A program made the position numbers and the translations under genes. From an uncultured Acetatifactor sp. (GTDB lineage Bacteria; Bacillota; Clostridia; Lachnospirales; Lachnospiraceae): a DNA stretch of 54,614 bases. Below are positions 1 to 7,980 of this stretch, piece by piece. A model generated the notes under the pieces. It was not told the DNA's origin and did not search any database. It worked only from the letters and a program-made list of their open reading frames with translations. The DNA lies in contig CAJUFI010000026.1 in NCBI GenBank assembly GCA_910585665.1, positions 1 through 54,614 on the forward strand, given 5' to 3'. Positions within the stretch are counted from its first letter, which is position 1, and every line of letters starts with the position of its first letter.

Positions 1-2
1 CC

Positions 3-821
3 TTACAGATTCGGCTCCTGCCGCACCAGCTGCAGATCCTCGTCCTTCTTCACCACCACCCCCACGAAAGGCAGAGCCTTGCGGATGGTGTCCGCCGGAA
101 TCCCCCCGATCTGCAGGGCATTGATCCAGTCGATCAGCTCGGAAGTGCTGGGCTTCTTCCGGATATCCCGGATGGCGCGGATATTGTAGAACACCTCCAT
201 GGCATTCTTCAGCAGGTTCTCTTCCACGTCCGGATAATGCACCCGCACGATCTCCTCCATCAGCTCCCTGTCCGGGAAATCGATGTAATGGAAGATGCAG
301 CGGCGCAGGAACGCGTCCGGCAGCTCCTTCTCCGCGTTGGAGGTGATGATCACGATGGGGCGCTGCTTGGCTTTCACTGTCCGCTTGGTCTCATTGATGT
401 AGAACTCCATCTGATCCAGCTCCCACAGCAGATCGTTGGGGAACTCCAGATCCGCCTTGTCGATCTCGTCTATCAGGAGCACCACCTGCTCCTCGCTGTC
501 AAAGGCCTCCCCCAGCTTGCCCAGCTTGATGTAATGGGCGATGTCGTCCACGCCCTCCTCGCCGAACTGCCCGTCGTAGAGCCGCTGGATGGTGTCATAC
601 ACGTACAGCCCCTCCTGGGCCTTGGTGGTGGACTTGATGTTCCAGATGATCAGCCGCTTCCCCAGAGCCTTGGCCACGGCCTCCGCCAGCATGGTCTTGC
701 CTGTGCCCGGCTCCCCCTTGATCAATAGAGGCTTCTTCAACGCAATCGCGATATTCACGCTGGCCATGAGCTCCTCGCTGGCCACATATTCCCCCGTTCC
801 CTGAAAACCTTGCTGTTCCAT
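3..821 (-). CDS. MoxR-family AAA+ ATPase
   Basis: A 272-residue AAA+ ATPase of the MoxR/CoxD type. Visible motifs are Walker A GEPGTGKT (about residues 36-43), Walker B VVLLIDEID (113-121), sensor 1 ITSN (159-162) and an arginine-finger segment FLRRC (171-175). MoxR ATPases act with a von Willebrand factor A protein to mature or insert cofactors in client complexes. Such a partner would lie downstream, beyond the left window edge, so it cannot be confirmed. The TAA stop lies at the very start of the window, so the gene is complete. It is divergent from metF and shares a roughly 100-bp promoter region with it. The client is unknown. Confidence 0.9.
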   Translation of the reverse strand: MEQQGFQGTGEYVASEELMASVNIAIALKKPLLIKGEPGTGKTMLAEAVAKALGKRLIIWNIKSTTKAQEGLYVYDTIQRLYDGQFGEEGVDDIAHYIKLGKLGEAFDSEEQVVLLIDEIDKADLEFPNDLLWELDQMEFYINETKRTVKAKQRPIVIITSNAEKELPDAFLRRCIFHYIDFPDRELMEEIVRVHYPDVEENLLKNAMEVFYNIRAIRDIRKKPSTSELIDWINALQIGGIPADTIRKALPFVGVVVKKDEDLQLVRQEPNL

Positions 822-842
822 ATCATTTCACACACCTTTCCC

Positions 843-890
843 TTGAATTTCATTCTCTTTCATGTTACGATATTATCAATGCAAAATCAA
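843..890. promoter_or_regulatory. Overlapping divergent promoters, moxR / metF
   Basis: On the plus strand TTGAAT (843-848) is separated by 17 bp from TACGAT (866-871), which is preceded by TGT (extended -10 type); this would serve metF. On the minus strand TTGATT (885-890) is 17 bp from TAACAT (862-867) and would serve the MoxR gene. The two -10 elements overlap, so the promoters should compete. Assigned by pattern only. Confidence 0.5.
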
Positions 891-922
891 GACTAAACTA
901 AGGAAAATAAGGTGATTATACA

Positions 923-1780
923 ATGTTGCAGAATATGTTTGCGCACAAGCGCACGCTTTCTTTTGAAGTGTTCCCTCCGAAAAAGGACGGGGACTTCGAA
1001 TCCGCTTTCCAAGTGATGGATGAGCTGGGCAAGCTTTCGCCAGATTTCATCAGCGTCACTTACGGCGCAGGCGGGAGCCGTGCAGGCAAGACTGTGGAGA
1101 TTGCGTCCTACATCCAGAACACCCTGGGCATCGACGCTGTGGCCCATGTAACCTGCGTGGGCAGCAGCAGGGAAAGCCTGCTGGGCGTGGCGGAGAGCCT
1201 CAAGGAGCAGAACGTCCGCTATGCGCTCGCCCTGCGCGGCGACCGGCCCAAGGACATGACCGATGAGCAGTTCGCTTCCCGGGACTTCGAGCATGCCAGC
1301 GATATGATGGAATTCCTGGGCGGGAGCACTGACCTGATAATGGCCGGAGCCTGCTACCCCGAAAAGCATTACGAGAGTTTCAGCATGGAAGCCGACCTGA
1401 ACCATCTGAAGAAAAAACAGGAAGCCGGGGCAAAGTTCCTCATCAGCCAAATGTTCTTTGACAACGATTATTACTACTCTTTCCTGGAAAAGGCCCAGAA
1501 GAAGGGCATCGATATCCCCATCTGTGCGGGAATCATGCCCATCACTTCCGCCAGGCAGCTGGGGACCACCATCACCCTGTCAGGATCCAGCATCCCCAAG
1601 GCGCTGTCGGACCTGATCGCCGCCTACGGAGACAATAAAGACGACATGCGGAAGGCCGGCATCGACTACGCCATCCGCCAGATCCGCGACCTTCAGGAAA
1701 ACGGAGTGAACGACATTCATATCTACGCCATGAACAAACCCAAGGCCACCGGCGAAATCACGGCCGCGATATACCGATAA
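923..1780 (+). CDS. metF: Methylenetetrahydrofolate reductase
   Basis: This 285-residue protein is the FAD-dependent enzyme reducing 5,10-methylene-THF to 5-methyl-THF for methionine synthesis, or for the methyl branch of acetogenesis. The family signatures are SFEVFPPK near the N-terminus, VTYGAGGS, ALRGD and QMFFD, in the normal order across a full-length TIM barrel. AAGGTG about 10 nt upstream supports the ATG. No metV, metH or Wood-Ljungdahl gene lies beside it, so an acetogenic role is not indicated here; the neighbours are a divergent MoxR ATPase and a sensor kinase. The product is secure; the pathway context is open. Confidence 0.95.
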   Translation: MLQNMFAHKRTLSFEVFPPKKDGDFESAFQVMDELGKLSPDFISVTYGAGGSRAGKTVEIASYIQNTLGIDAVAHVTCVGSSRESLLGVAESLKEQNVRYALALRGDRPKDMTDEQFASRDFEHASDMMEFLGGSTDLIMAGACYPEKHYESFSMEADLNHLKKKQEAGAKFLISQMFFDNDYYYSFLEKAQKKGIDIPICAGIMPITSARQLGTTITLSGSSIPKALSDLIAAYGDNKDDMRKAGIDYAIRQIRDLQENGVNDIHIYAMNKPKATGEITAAIYR

Positions 1781-1799
1781 AATTTTCTCAATATAAACA

Positions 1800-1891
1800 G
1801 CAGCCGCATGCTCAGTGCCTAGAATCATTTCTGACACTGCACTTGGAACAGAAATGATTCTATTTTGTTCTGGCACTGTGCGTGCGGCTGC
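1800..1891. repeat. 92-nt imperfect palindrome (long hairpin)
   Basis: The 34-nt left arm (1800-1833) is almost fully complementary to the right arm (1849-1891). Paired blocks are GCAGCCGC/GCGGCTGC, CAGTGCC/GGCACTG and AGAATCATTTCTG/CAGAAATGATTCT. The right arm carries one extra bulge of about 9 nt (TTTTGTTCT), and a 15-nt loop joins the arms. The hairpin fills the space between the metF stop and the ribosome binding site of the hybrid kinase. It lacks a U-tract directly after the stem, so it is not a classical terminator. It could be a MITE-like element, a small RNA or a leader structure. Confidence 0.8.
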
Positions 1892-1916
1892 GGAACTGGA
1901 ATAGGAGGAAACGAAT

Positions 1917-4900
1917 ATGTATCATTGTCATATTCATTTCTATTTGACAGGCCACAGGCGCGAATTATTCGATGCCGTAAAGGGAATGGCCCCCCTGGAG
2001 CATTTCACGCACGAATTCTCCGAAAGCGACATCCCTGAAAAAGACCTGCTTGCCCGCGGAGACGTGATTCTTGCCAATCTCCAGGGCATGGACGCGGAGC
2101 AGACGCTCCTATCCCTAGTCTCGAGCAGAAAGAAGGGCTCCCAGCTCATCCTGCTTGCCGACAGCAGCCAGATTCCGCTTCTGACAGGACATCTGGACGA
2201 TGTCAGGGACATCTGGACGCTCCCCATGTCAAAGGAGGAGCTTTCTTTCCGTTTCCTGAGATGGCAGCAGGCCTGCAAGACAGAAAAGGATTTCTGGGAG
2301 ACCAGCCATTTTCTGGATGCCACCATCAACCATGTGCCCACCCTGATCTGGTACAAGACCAAAGAAGGCATCCACGAAAAAGTCAACGACTGCTTCTGCG
2401 AGACCGTGGGCAAGACCAAGCAGCAGGTGGAGGGACGGGATCACTACTATATCTGGGATGTAGACCCCAACGATCCCGCCAACAATGACTGCATGGAGTC
2501 CGACTGGACTGTCATGAACAGCCGCCAGACCTGTGTGTCGGAAGAGCTGGTAAAGTCCGGCGACGGCATGAAGCTGCTTACCACCTACAAATCCCCCCTG
2601 TACAATCTGGACGGCAGCGTCATGGGCACGGTGGGCATGGCAATCGATGTGACCCAGGAGCGTGCCTATGAAAAGGAAATCACCCAAAAGAACCAGACCC
2701 TGGAGACGATTTTCACCGCTCTGGAATGCGGCGTGATGTGCCATACCCTGGACGGATCCCGAATCATCAGCATCAACAAGTCCGCCCTGGACATCCTGGG
2801 ATATGATTCCCCGGAAGAATTGATGAATGACGGCTTCAACATGGTCGCCTCCTCCGTGGTGGACGAGGATAAAGATTGGCTCCGAAAGGCTATCCTGTCG
2901 CTGAAGAAAGAAGGCGACAGCATCAGCGTGGAATACCGCCTCCGCCACAAAAGCAAAAAGCTGCTCTATATCATGGGCAACATCAAGCTCATACGGCAGA
3001 ACGGGAACCTGGCTTACCAGCGCTTCCTTCTGGACTGCACCGCCCAAAAGCAGCGCGAGAACTCCGAAAGGATAGAGCGCGAACGCCGTCAGATGGAATT
3101 GGTACACGCTCTCACAGCAGACTACAGTATTGTCTGCTTTTTTGACCTGGACACGGATACGGGGAATCTGCTGCAGATGGACAATGAGAGCGCGTCTTTG
3201 CTGGGGGACACTTTTGTCGGCGAGATTTCTCTGCGCAGGAACATGAGTCATTACATAGACAATTACGTCTATGAAGAAGACAGGGAAATGATGCGGGACG
3301 CCTTCTCTCCGGGCCAGCTGAAAGAGAACCTGGCCAACAGGAAGCAGTATTACGCCAATTTCCGGGCCATTCAGGACGGCGAGATAAAATATTCCCAGCT
3401 GAAAGCCGTGCGCATAGGGACCTGGGACACAAGTCACGGCATGGTCCTGGGGCTTCGGAGCGTGGATGCGGAAACCCGCTATGAAATGGAGCAGAAAGGG
3501 CTTCTGGAAGACGCTCTGCTGCAGGCCAACCGGGCCAGCAAGGCCAAAAGCACTTTCCTGTCCAATATGTCCCATGACATACGCACGCCGATGAACGCCA
3601 TCGTAGGCTTTACCGCGCTGGCCATGACCCACATCGACCACAGGGACCAGGTGGAGGAATACCTGAAGAAGATCATGACCTCAGGCAATCATCTGCTGAG
3701 CCTGATCAACGATATCCTGGACATGAGCCGCATCGAAAGCGGCAAGATGCACCTGGACGAGAAGGAATACAGCCTGCCGGACATCCTGCACGGCCTGCGC
3801 AACATCATCTTGGCCGACATCCGCGCCAAACAGCTGGAGCTGTACATCGATGCCGTGGACGTCATCAACGAGGAAATCTACTGCGACCGGCTGCGTCTGA
3901 ACCAGGTGCTCCTGAACCTGCTCAGCAATGCCATCAAATACACTGGAGCAGGCGGAATCGTCACTATGCGGGTCACAGAGAAGACGGGTGCGCCCGCAGG
4001 CTATGCCGCCTTTGAATTCTCCATCAAGGATACCGGCATCGGCATGAGCGAAGAATTCATCAAGCACATCTTCGAGCCGTTTGAGAGGGAGCGCAACTCC
4101 ACGATCAGCGGGATCCAGGGAACCGGCCTGGGGATGGCGATCACCAAGAACATCATAGACATGATGAACGGCTCCATTGAAGTGAAGAGCGAACAGGGCA
4201 ACGGGACGGAGTTCATCGTCTCTCTCACCTTCCGCCTGAATGAGGTCAAAAAAGAGGCGAAGGATATACCGGAGCTGAAGAACTGCAGGGCCCTGGTGGT
4301 GGACGATGATTTCAACACCTGCGACAGCGTATCCTACATGCTCCAACAGATCGGAATGCGGGCCGAATGGACGCTGTCCGGCCGGGAGGCAGTGCTCCGC
4401 ACCCGCCAGGCCCTCATGAGAGGCGATACCTACTGTGTCTATATCATCGACTGGCTTCTGCCGGACATGAACGGCGTAGAAATCACCCGCAGAATCCGCA
4501 AGGAGATGGGAGAAAACGTGCCCATCATCATCCTGACCGCATATGACTGGGCGGATATCGAAGATGAGGCAAAGGAAGCCGGTGTCACGGCATTCTGCAG
4601 CAAGCCTCTGTTCATGTCGGAGCTGCGCAGCTGCCTGCACTCTGTCGTCAACACGGATCAGGAATCCCCCGAGGACGGCACAAAGCCCAGGAAGCTGCAC
4701 AGCGGCCGCATCCTGCTGGCGGAAGACAATGAGCTGAATCAGGAAATCGCCACCGCTATCCTGGGGGAGGCGGGATTCCAGATAGAGATTGCGGAGAACG
4801 GACAGATTGCCGTAGATATGTTGTCGAGATCACAGCCGGGCTACTATCAGCTGATTCTGATGGACATACAGATGCCGGTGATGAACGGTTACGATGCCGC

Positions 4901-5078
4901 CAAGGCCATACGCAAGCTGACGGATTCCAGGCTGGCCTCGTTGCCGATTCTGGCCATGACTGCCAACGCTTTCGAGGAGGACCGGCTGGAAGCGCTGAAG
5001 TGCGGCATGAACGGCCATATAGCGAAGCCGATCAATATCGACCTCCTGTTCGAGACCCTGGACAATATATTGGATTAA
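1917..5078 (+). CDS. Soluble PAS hybrid sensor histidine kinase with two receiver domains
   Basis: A 1053-residue hybrid kinase with no membrane segment, so it probably senses a cytoplasmic signal. From the N-terminus: a receiver-fold-like region (about 1-120); two PAS domains (about 128-247 and 262-375); a third PAS-like region (about 395-520); HisKA with phospho-acceptor His553 in MSHDIRTP; HATPase with N-box NQVLLNLLSNAIKY near 661-674 and the GTGLGMAI G-box; receiver 1 with Asp845 (IIDWLLPDMNG); and receiver 2 with Asp983 (LMDIQMPVMNG). AGGAGG 8 nt upstream fixes the ATG. No output regulator or HPt gene is adjacent, so its target is unknown. The 92-nt hairpin lies immediately upstream. 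Confidence 0.93.
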   Translation: MYHCHIHFYLTGHRRELFDAVKGMAPLEHFTHEFSESDIPEKDLLARGDVILANLQGMDAEQTLLSLVSSRKKGSQLILLADSSQIPLLTGHLDDVRDIWTLPMSKEELSFRFLRWQQACKTEKDFWETSHFLDATINHVPTLIWYKTKEGIHEKVNDCFCETVGKTKQQVEGRDHYYIWDVDPNDPANNDCMESDWTVMNSRQTCVSEELVKSGDGMKLLTTYKSPLYNLDGSVMGTVGMAIDVTQERAYEKEITQKNQTLETIFTALECGVMCHTLDGSRIISINKSALDILGYDSPEELMNDGFNMVASSVVDEDKDWLRKAILSLKKEGDSISVEYRLRHKSKKLLYIMGNIKLIRQNGNLAYQRFLLDCTAQKQRENSERIERERRQMELVHALTADYSIVCFFDLDTDTGNLLQMDNESASLLGDTFVGEISLRRNMSHYIDNYVYEEDREMMRDAFSPGQLKENLANRKQYYANFRAIQDGEIKYSQLKAVRIGTWDTSHGMVLGLRSVDAETRYEMEQKGLLEDALLQANRASKAKSTFLSNMSHDIRTPMNAIVGFTALAMTHIDHRDQVEEYLKKIMTSGNHLLSLINDILDMSRIESGKMHLDEKEYSLPDILHGLRNIILADIRAKQLELYIDAVDVINEEIYCDRLRLNQVLLNLLSNAIKYTGAGGIVTMRVTEKTGAPAGYAAFEFSIKDTGIGMSEEFIKHIFEPFERERNSTISGIQGTGLGMAITKNIIDMMNGSIEVKSEQGNGTEFIVSLTFRLNEVKKEAKDIPELKNCRALVVDDDFNTCDSVSYMLQQIGMRAEWTLSGREAVLRTRQALMRGDTYCVYIIDWLLPDMNGVEITRRIRKEMGENVPIIILTAYDWADIEDEAKEAGVTAFCSKPLFMSELRSCLHSVVNTDQESPEDGTKPRKLHSGRILLAEDNELNQEIATAILGEAGFQIEIAENGQIAVDMLSRSQPGYYQLILMDIQMPVMNGYDAAKAIRKLTDSRLASLPILAMTANAFEEDRLEALKCGMNGHIAKPINIDLLFETLDNILD

Positions 5079-5090
5079 GGCGCAAACCCA

Positions 5091-5125
5091 AAAGGGAGCC
5101 ATGGCCCAATCGGCCGGCTCCCTTT
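5091..5125 (+). terminator. Intrinsic terminator after the hybrid kinase
   Basis: A 10-bp stem AAAGGGAGCC (5091-5100) / GGCTCCCTTT (5116-5125) with a further inner GGCC pair begins 13 nt after the kinase stop codon. The A/T-rich stem ends make it work in either direction; the neighbouring ZIP gene converges on it. Confidence 0.75.
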
Positions 5126-5215
5126 ATCTGTACGGCAAGATAGATGCGCACCGGCTGGAGGGCATAGGGTTCCGCATATATCCGCCAACGGCGCGCCGCA
5201 TTCGCGCCCTACGCC

Positions 5216-6019
5216 TCATCCCAGCATCACATCCAAAAGCATCATCACCGCGAATCCCAGGATGATCCCCATGGTGGCGGAATAGGGCTGCGATTCCTGG
5301 TTCCGCTGGCACTCAGGAATGAGCTCGTGGACCGCCACCAGAATCATGGCCCCTGCCGCAAAGGAAAGGGCGAAAGGCAGTATGGCCTCCATGCGGACGA
5401 CCAACAACGCCCCCAGCACCCCGGCCACCGGCTCCACCATACCGGACGCCTGCCCCAGAAGGAATCCCTTTTTTCTGGAATAGCCCTCTCTTCGAAGCGG
5501 AATGGAGACGGCCGCGCCCTCCGGAAAATTCTGCAGCCCTATCCCTATCGCCACCGTCACGGCCCCCATCAGGCCTTCCGCGGAATAGCCCTGGCCCTGG
5601 AGCGTGCCGAAAGCGACCCCCACCGCCAGTCCCTCCGGAATGTTGTGGAGAGTGATGGACAGTACCAGCATGATGATTCGGTTCATGCGCTCACCAGGCT
5701 CCCCCTGGACGCTCTCCGCCCCTCTTCTGGCATAGGACACCACCTTGTCGGAGGCCCACATAAAGACGGCCCCGCACAAAAAGCCGGACGTGGCCACCAG
5801 AAAAGCCGGCGCTCCCCCCAGGGCTTCCGCCCTCTCTATGGCAGGCTGCAGCAGAGACCAGAAGCTGGCCGCCACCATCACCCCCGCCGAAAAGCCCAGC
5901 ATCAGGTTCAGCGCTTTCGTGTCCGGTGTCCTGAAAAAGACGACGGTGGCGGCCCCCAGGGCTGTCACCAGCCAGGTTCCAAGCGTCGCGGCCAATGCCA
6001 TCATAATGACTTCATTCAT
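5216..6019 (-). CDS. ZIP-family divalent metal transporter
   Basis: An integral membrane protein of the ZIP (ZupT/GufA-like) family, importing zinc or related divalent metals. The hallmark HNIPEGLAVG lies in the central helix, followed by the second metal-binding helix QNFPEGAAVS. About eight hydrophobic segments are visible, with a hydrophilic loop after the third (about 95-115). The open frame extends 12 codons further, to 6055, but the ATG at 6019 has GGGGTG 5 nt upstream and gives the usual length (267 residues). It follows gpsA on the same strand and may be the last gene of that transcript. Metal preference cannot be read from sequence. Confidence 0.92.
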   Translation of the reverse strand: MNEVIMMALAATLGTWLVTALGAATVVFFRTPDTKALNLMLGFSAGVMVAASFWSLLQPAIERAEALGGAPAFLVATSGFLCGAVFMWASDKVVSYARRGAESVQGEPGERMNRIIMLVLSITLHNIPEGLAVGVAFGTLQGQGYSAEGLMGAVTVAIGIGLQNFPEGAAVSIPLRREGYSRKKGFLLGQASGMVEPVAGVLGALLVVRMEAILPFALSFAAGAMILVAVHELIPECQRNQESQPYSATMGIILGFAVMMLLDVMLG

Positions 6020-6088
6020 CTCGCACCCCCTATATACAGCATATGAAGCTGTCATAGAAGTGTGCCTGCCCAGCCTACGTCCGGTGCG

Positions 6089-7105
6089 TCATGATTCACC
6101 TGGCCAGGGGATATCCGATACCTCTATCTTCTTGTCCCGCAGCATCAGCTCCTTCACTGCCTGGGCCGCGCTTTTCCCCTCGAACAGAATCTGGTTCACC
6201 TGCTCGATGATGGGCAGCTGCACATGATATTTCCCGGCCAGCTCCATGGCGGCCCTGGCGGAATGCACGCCCTCCACCACCATCTTGACCTCCGCCATGG
6301 CCTCGTCGCAGGATTTTCCCTGCCCGATCAGAATGCCCGCCCGGCGGTTCCTGGAATGCATGCTGGCACAGGTCACGATCAGGTCGCCGATGCCGGTGAG
6401 GCCGCAGAAGGTCTCGAACTTGCCGCCCATGGCGGTGCCCAGCCTGGCAATCTCCGTGATTCCTCTGGTGATCAGCGCCGCCTTGGTATTGTCCCCGTAG
6501 CCCAGTCCGTCAGCAATCCCTGCCGCCAGCGCCACCACGTTCTTCAGCGCCCCTCCCAGCTCCATCCCCAGAATGTCAGGACTCACATAGACCCGGAACG
6601 ACTCGCTCATGAACAGGTTCTGGATATACTCCGCAGTGGCTTTGGACTTCGCCCCTACTACTATAGTAGTAGGGACGCCGCGGCCCACCTCCTCCGCATG
6701 GGACGGCCCGGACATCACCGCCACGTCCGCCTGCGGCACCTCTTCCTCGATAATTTCGGAAAGGGTCATCAGGGTATGCTCCTCGATTCCCTTCGCCACG
6801 TTCAATATCTTCTGCCCTGCCGCGACGAAAGGGCTCAGCCTGTGGGAGGTAGCCCTGGTATAAGAGCTTGCAACCGCCATGACCAGCAGGTCCCTGCCCT
6901 CCACAGCCTCCTTCTCATCGATGGTGAACAGCATGTCCTCCGGCAGCTTCACGCCGGGCAGCATCTTGTGCTCATGGTCTTCCTGCAGCATGGCAATCTC
7001 CTTCTCCAGCGCAGACCAGACTGCCACTTCATGCCCGTTCTTATGCAACAGCACTGCCAGAGCGATGCCCCAGCTTCCTCCGCCTATGATACTTATCTTG
7101 GCCAT
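6089..7105 (-). CDS. gpsA: Glycerol-3-phosphate dehydrogenase [NAD(P)+]
   Basis: This 338-residue cytoplasmic enzyme reduces dihydroxyacetone phosphate to sn-glycerol-3-phosphate, the backbone of phospholipids. Visible are the Rossmann dinucleotide site IIGGGSWGIAL at the N-terminus, the catalytic-lysine region GALKNVVALAAGIADGL and GLTGIGDLIVTC. Length is normal. It follows plsY, which uses its product, and der, all on one strand; this order recurs in Firmicutes. The start ATG is supported by family alignment (MAKISIIGGG). Confidence 0.97.
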   Translation of the reverse strand: MAKISIIGGGSWGIALAVLLHKNGHEVAVWSALEKEIAMLQEDHEHKMLPGVKLPEDMLFTIDEKEAVEGRDLLVMAVASSYTRATSHRLSPFVAAGQKILNVAKGIEEHTLMTLSEIIEEEVPQADVAVMSGPSHAEEVGRGVPTTIVVGAKSKATAEYIQNLFMSESFRVYVSPDILGMELGGALKNVVALAAGIADGLGYGDNTKAALITRGITEIARLGTAMGGKFETFCGLTGIGDLIVTCASMHSRNRRAGILIGQGKSCDEAMAEVKMVVEGVHSARAAMELAGKYHVQLPIIEQVNQILFEGKSAAQAVKELMLRDKKIEVSDIPWPGES

Positions 7106-7169
7106 ATTCCCTCTTTTCCGCAGGCGTCCGGCGCTGGATCCGCTTCGGTGAGCGCCGGTCCCTGCTCTG

Positions 7170-7865
7170 CTACTTCTTGCTATCGTTTTCCTTTTCCTCC
7201 GGCTTCTGCGCCAGATTCACCTGGTTCTTCTTGAACAGATACGTCCTTCTCTCGTTCCCGTGAAGCAGCCGCAGAATGTTCTCCCGGTGCTTCCAGTAGG
7301 CCAGCGCCGCCAGCAGGAAGGACAGGGCGTACATCTCATACAGCTGGGCCTGTCCCATCCCGGCGAACACCCCGTTCTGCCCGCAGATCACCATCTCAAT
7401 CACGAAGCCCAGATACACCAGCAGCGACCCCAGCGACACCAGATGGGTAGTAAAGAAAATCCCGAAGAACACCACCACGCCCATGACAACGAAATAAGGA
7501 TGGAAGGACAGGATCAGCCCTGCCGTGGCGGCGATTCCCTTCCCGCCCCGGAACCCCATGTAAAAAGGATAATTATGTCCCAGGACAGCCCCCGCCCCCG
7601 CATACAGGCAGAGCAGGTAGATCATGTCCGGATGGCTTCCGCCGTAGAGCATCCTGATCACTACCACGGCAAGGATGCACTTCAGGCAGTCCCCTGCCAG
7701 CACAATCAAGCCCGCCTTCGTCCCCAGCACCCGCAGGGCGTTGGTGGTGCCAGAATTGCCGCTGCCATACTGCCTGATATCGATTCCGTGGGCCTTGCCG
7801 TAAAAATACGCGGTCTGGAACAGGCCGAATACATGCCCAATCAGCAAACAGATAATCCTTTCCAT
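7170..7865 (-). CDS. plsY: Acyl-phosphate:glycerol-3-phosphate acyltransferase
   Basis: A membrane acyltransferase that makes lysophosphatidic acid from acyl-phosphate (supplied by PlsX, also in this window) and the GpsA product. The family motifs GSGNSGTTNALR, GHNYPFYMGFRGGKGIA and the closing SFLLAALAYWKHRENI are all present between hydrophobic helices. At 231 residues it is longer than usual because of a charged C-terminal tail (LFKKNQVNLAQKPEEKENDSKK, about the last 30 residues). AAGGAG 9 nt upstream supports the start. A tandem 19-bp repeat array separates this ribosome binding site from the der stop codon. Confidence 0.96.
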   Translation of the reverse strand: MERIICLLIGHVFGLFQTAYFYGKAHGIDIRQYGSGNSGTTNALRVLGTKAGLIVLAGDCLKCILAVVVIRMLYGGSHPDMIYLLCLYAGAGAVLGHNYPFYMGFRGGKGIAATAGLILSFHPYFVVMGVVVFFGIFFTTHLVSLGSLLVYLGFVIEMVICGQNGVFAGMGQAQLYEMYALSFLLAALAYWKHRENILRLLHGNERRTYLFKKNQVNLAQKPEEKENDSKK

Positions 7866-7880
7866 AGGCTATTGCTCCTT

Positions 7881-7980
7881 TTCATTATGAATGTTTTTCT
7901 TCATTATGAATGCTTTTCTTCATTATGAATGCTTTTCTTCATTATGAATGTTTTTCTTCATTATGAATGCTTTTCTTCAT
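7881..7980. repeat. Tandem array of a 19-bp palindromic repeat (array 1)
   Basis: Five head-to-tail copies of TTCATTATGAATGYTTTTC start at 7881, 7900, 7919, 7938 and 7957, with a partial sixth from 7976. Each copy holds an 11-bp palindrome TTCAT-T-ATGAA followed by TGYTTTTC. The array begins 15 bp from the plsY start codon and runs into der: on the minus strand one unit reads GAAGAAAAGCATTCATAAT and supplies the last codons and the TAA stop of der. Copies differ only by C/T at one position. Confidence 0.95.

Noticed and set aside
6331..6355. A GGAATGCATG match to the 19-bp repeat inside gpsA
   Set aside because: It encodes the conserved GpsA segment MHSRNRR, so the resemblance is explained by protein conservation.
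7881..7980. CRISPR-like look of the tandem arrays
   Set aside because: There are no unique spacers; units follow each other directly at 19 bp and are nearly identical. No cas gene is present.
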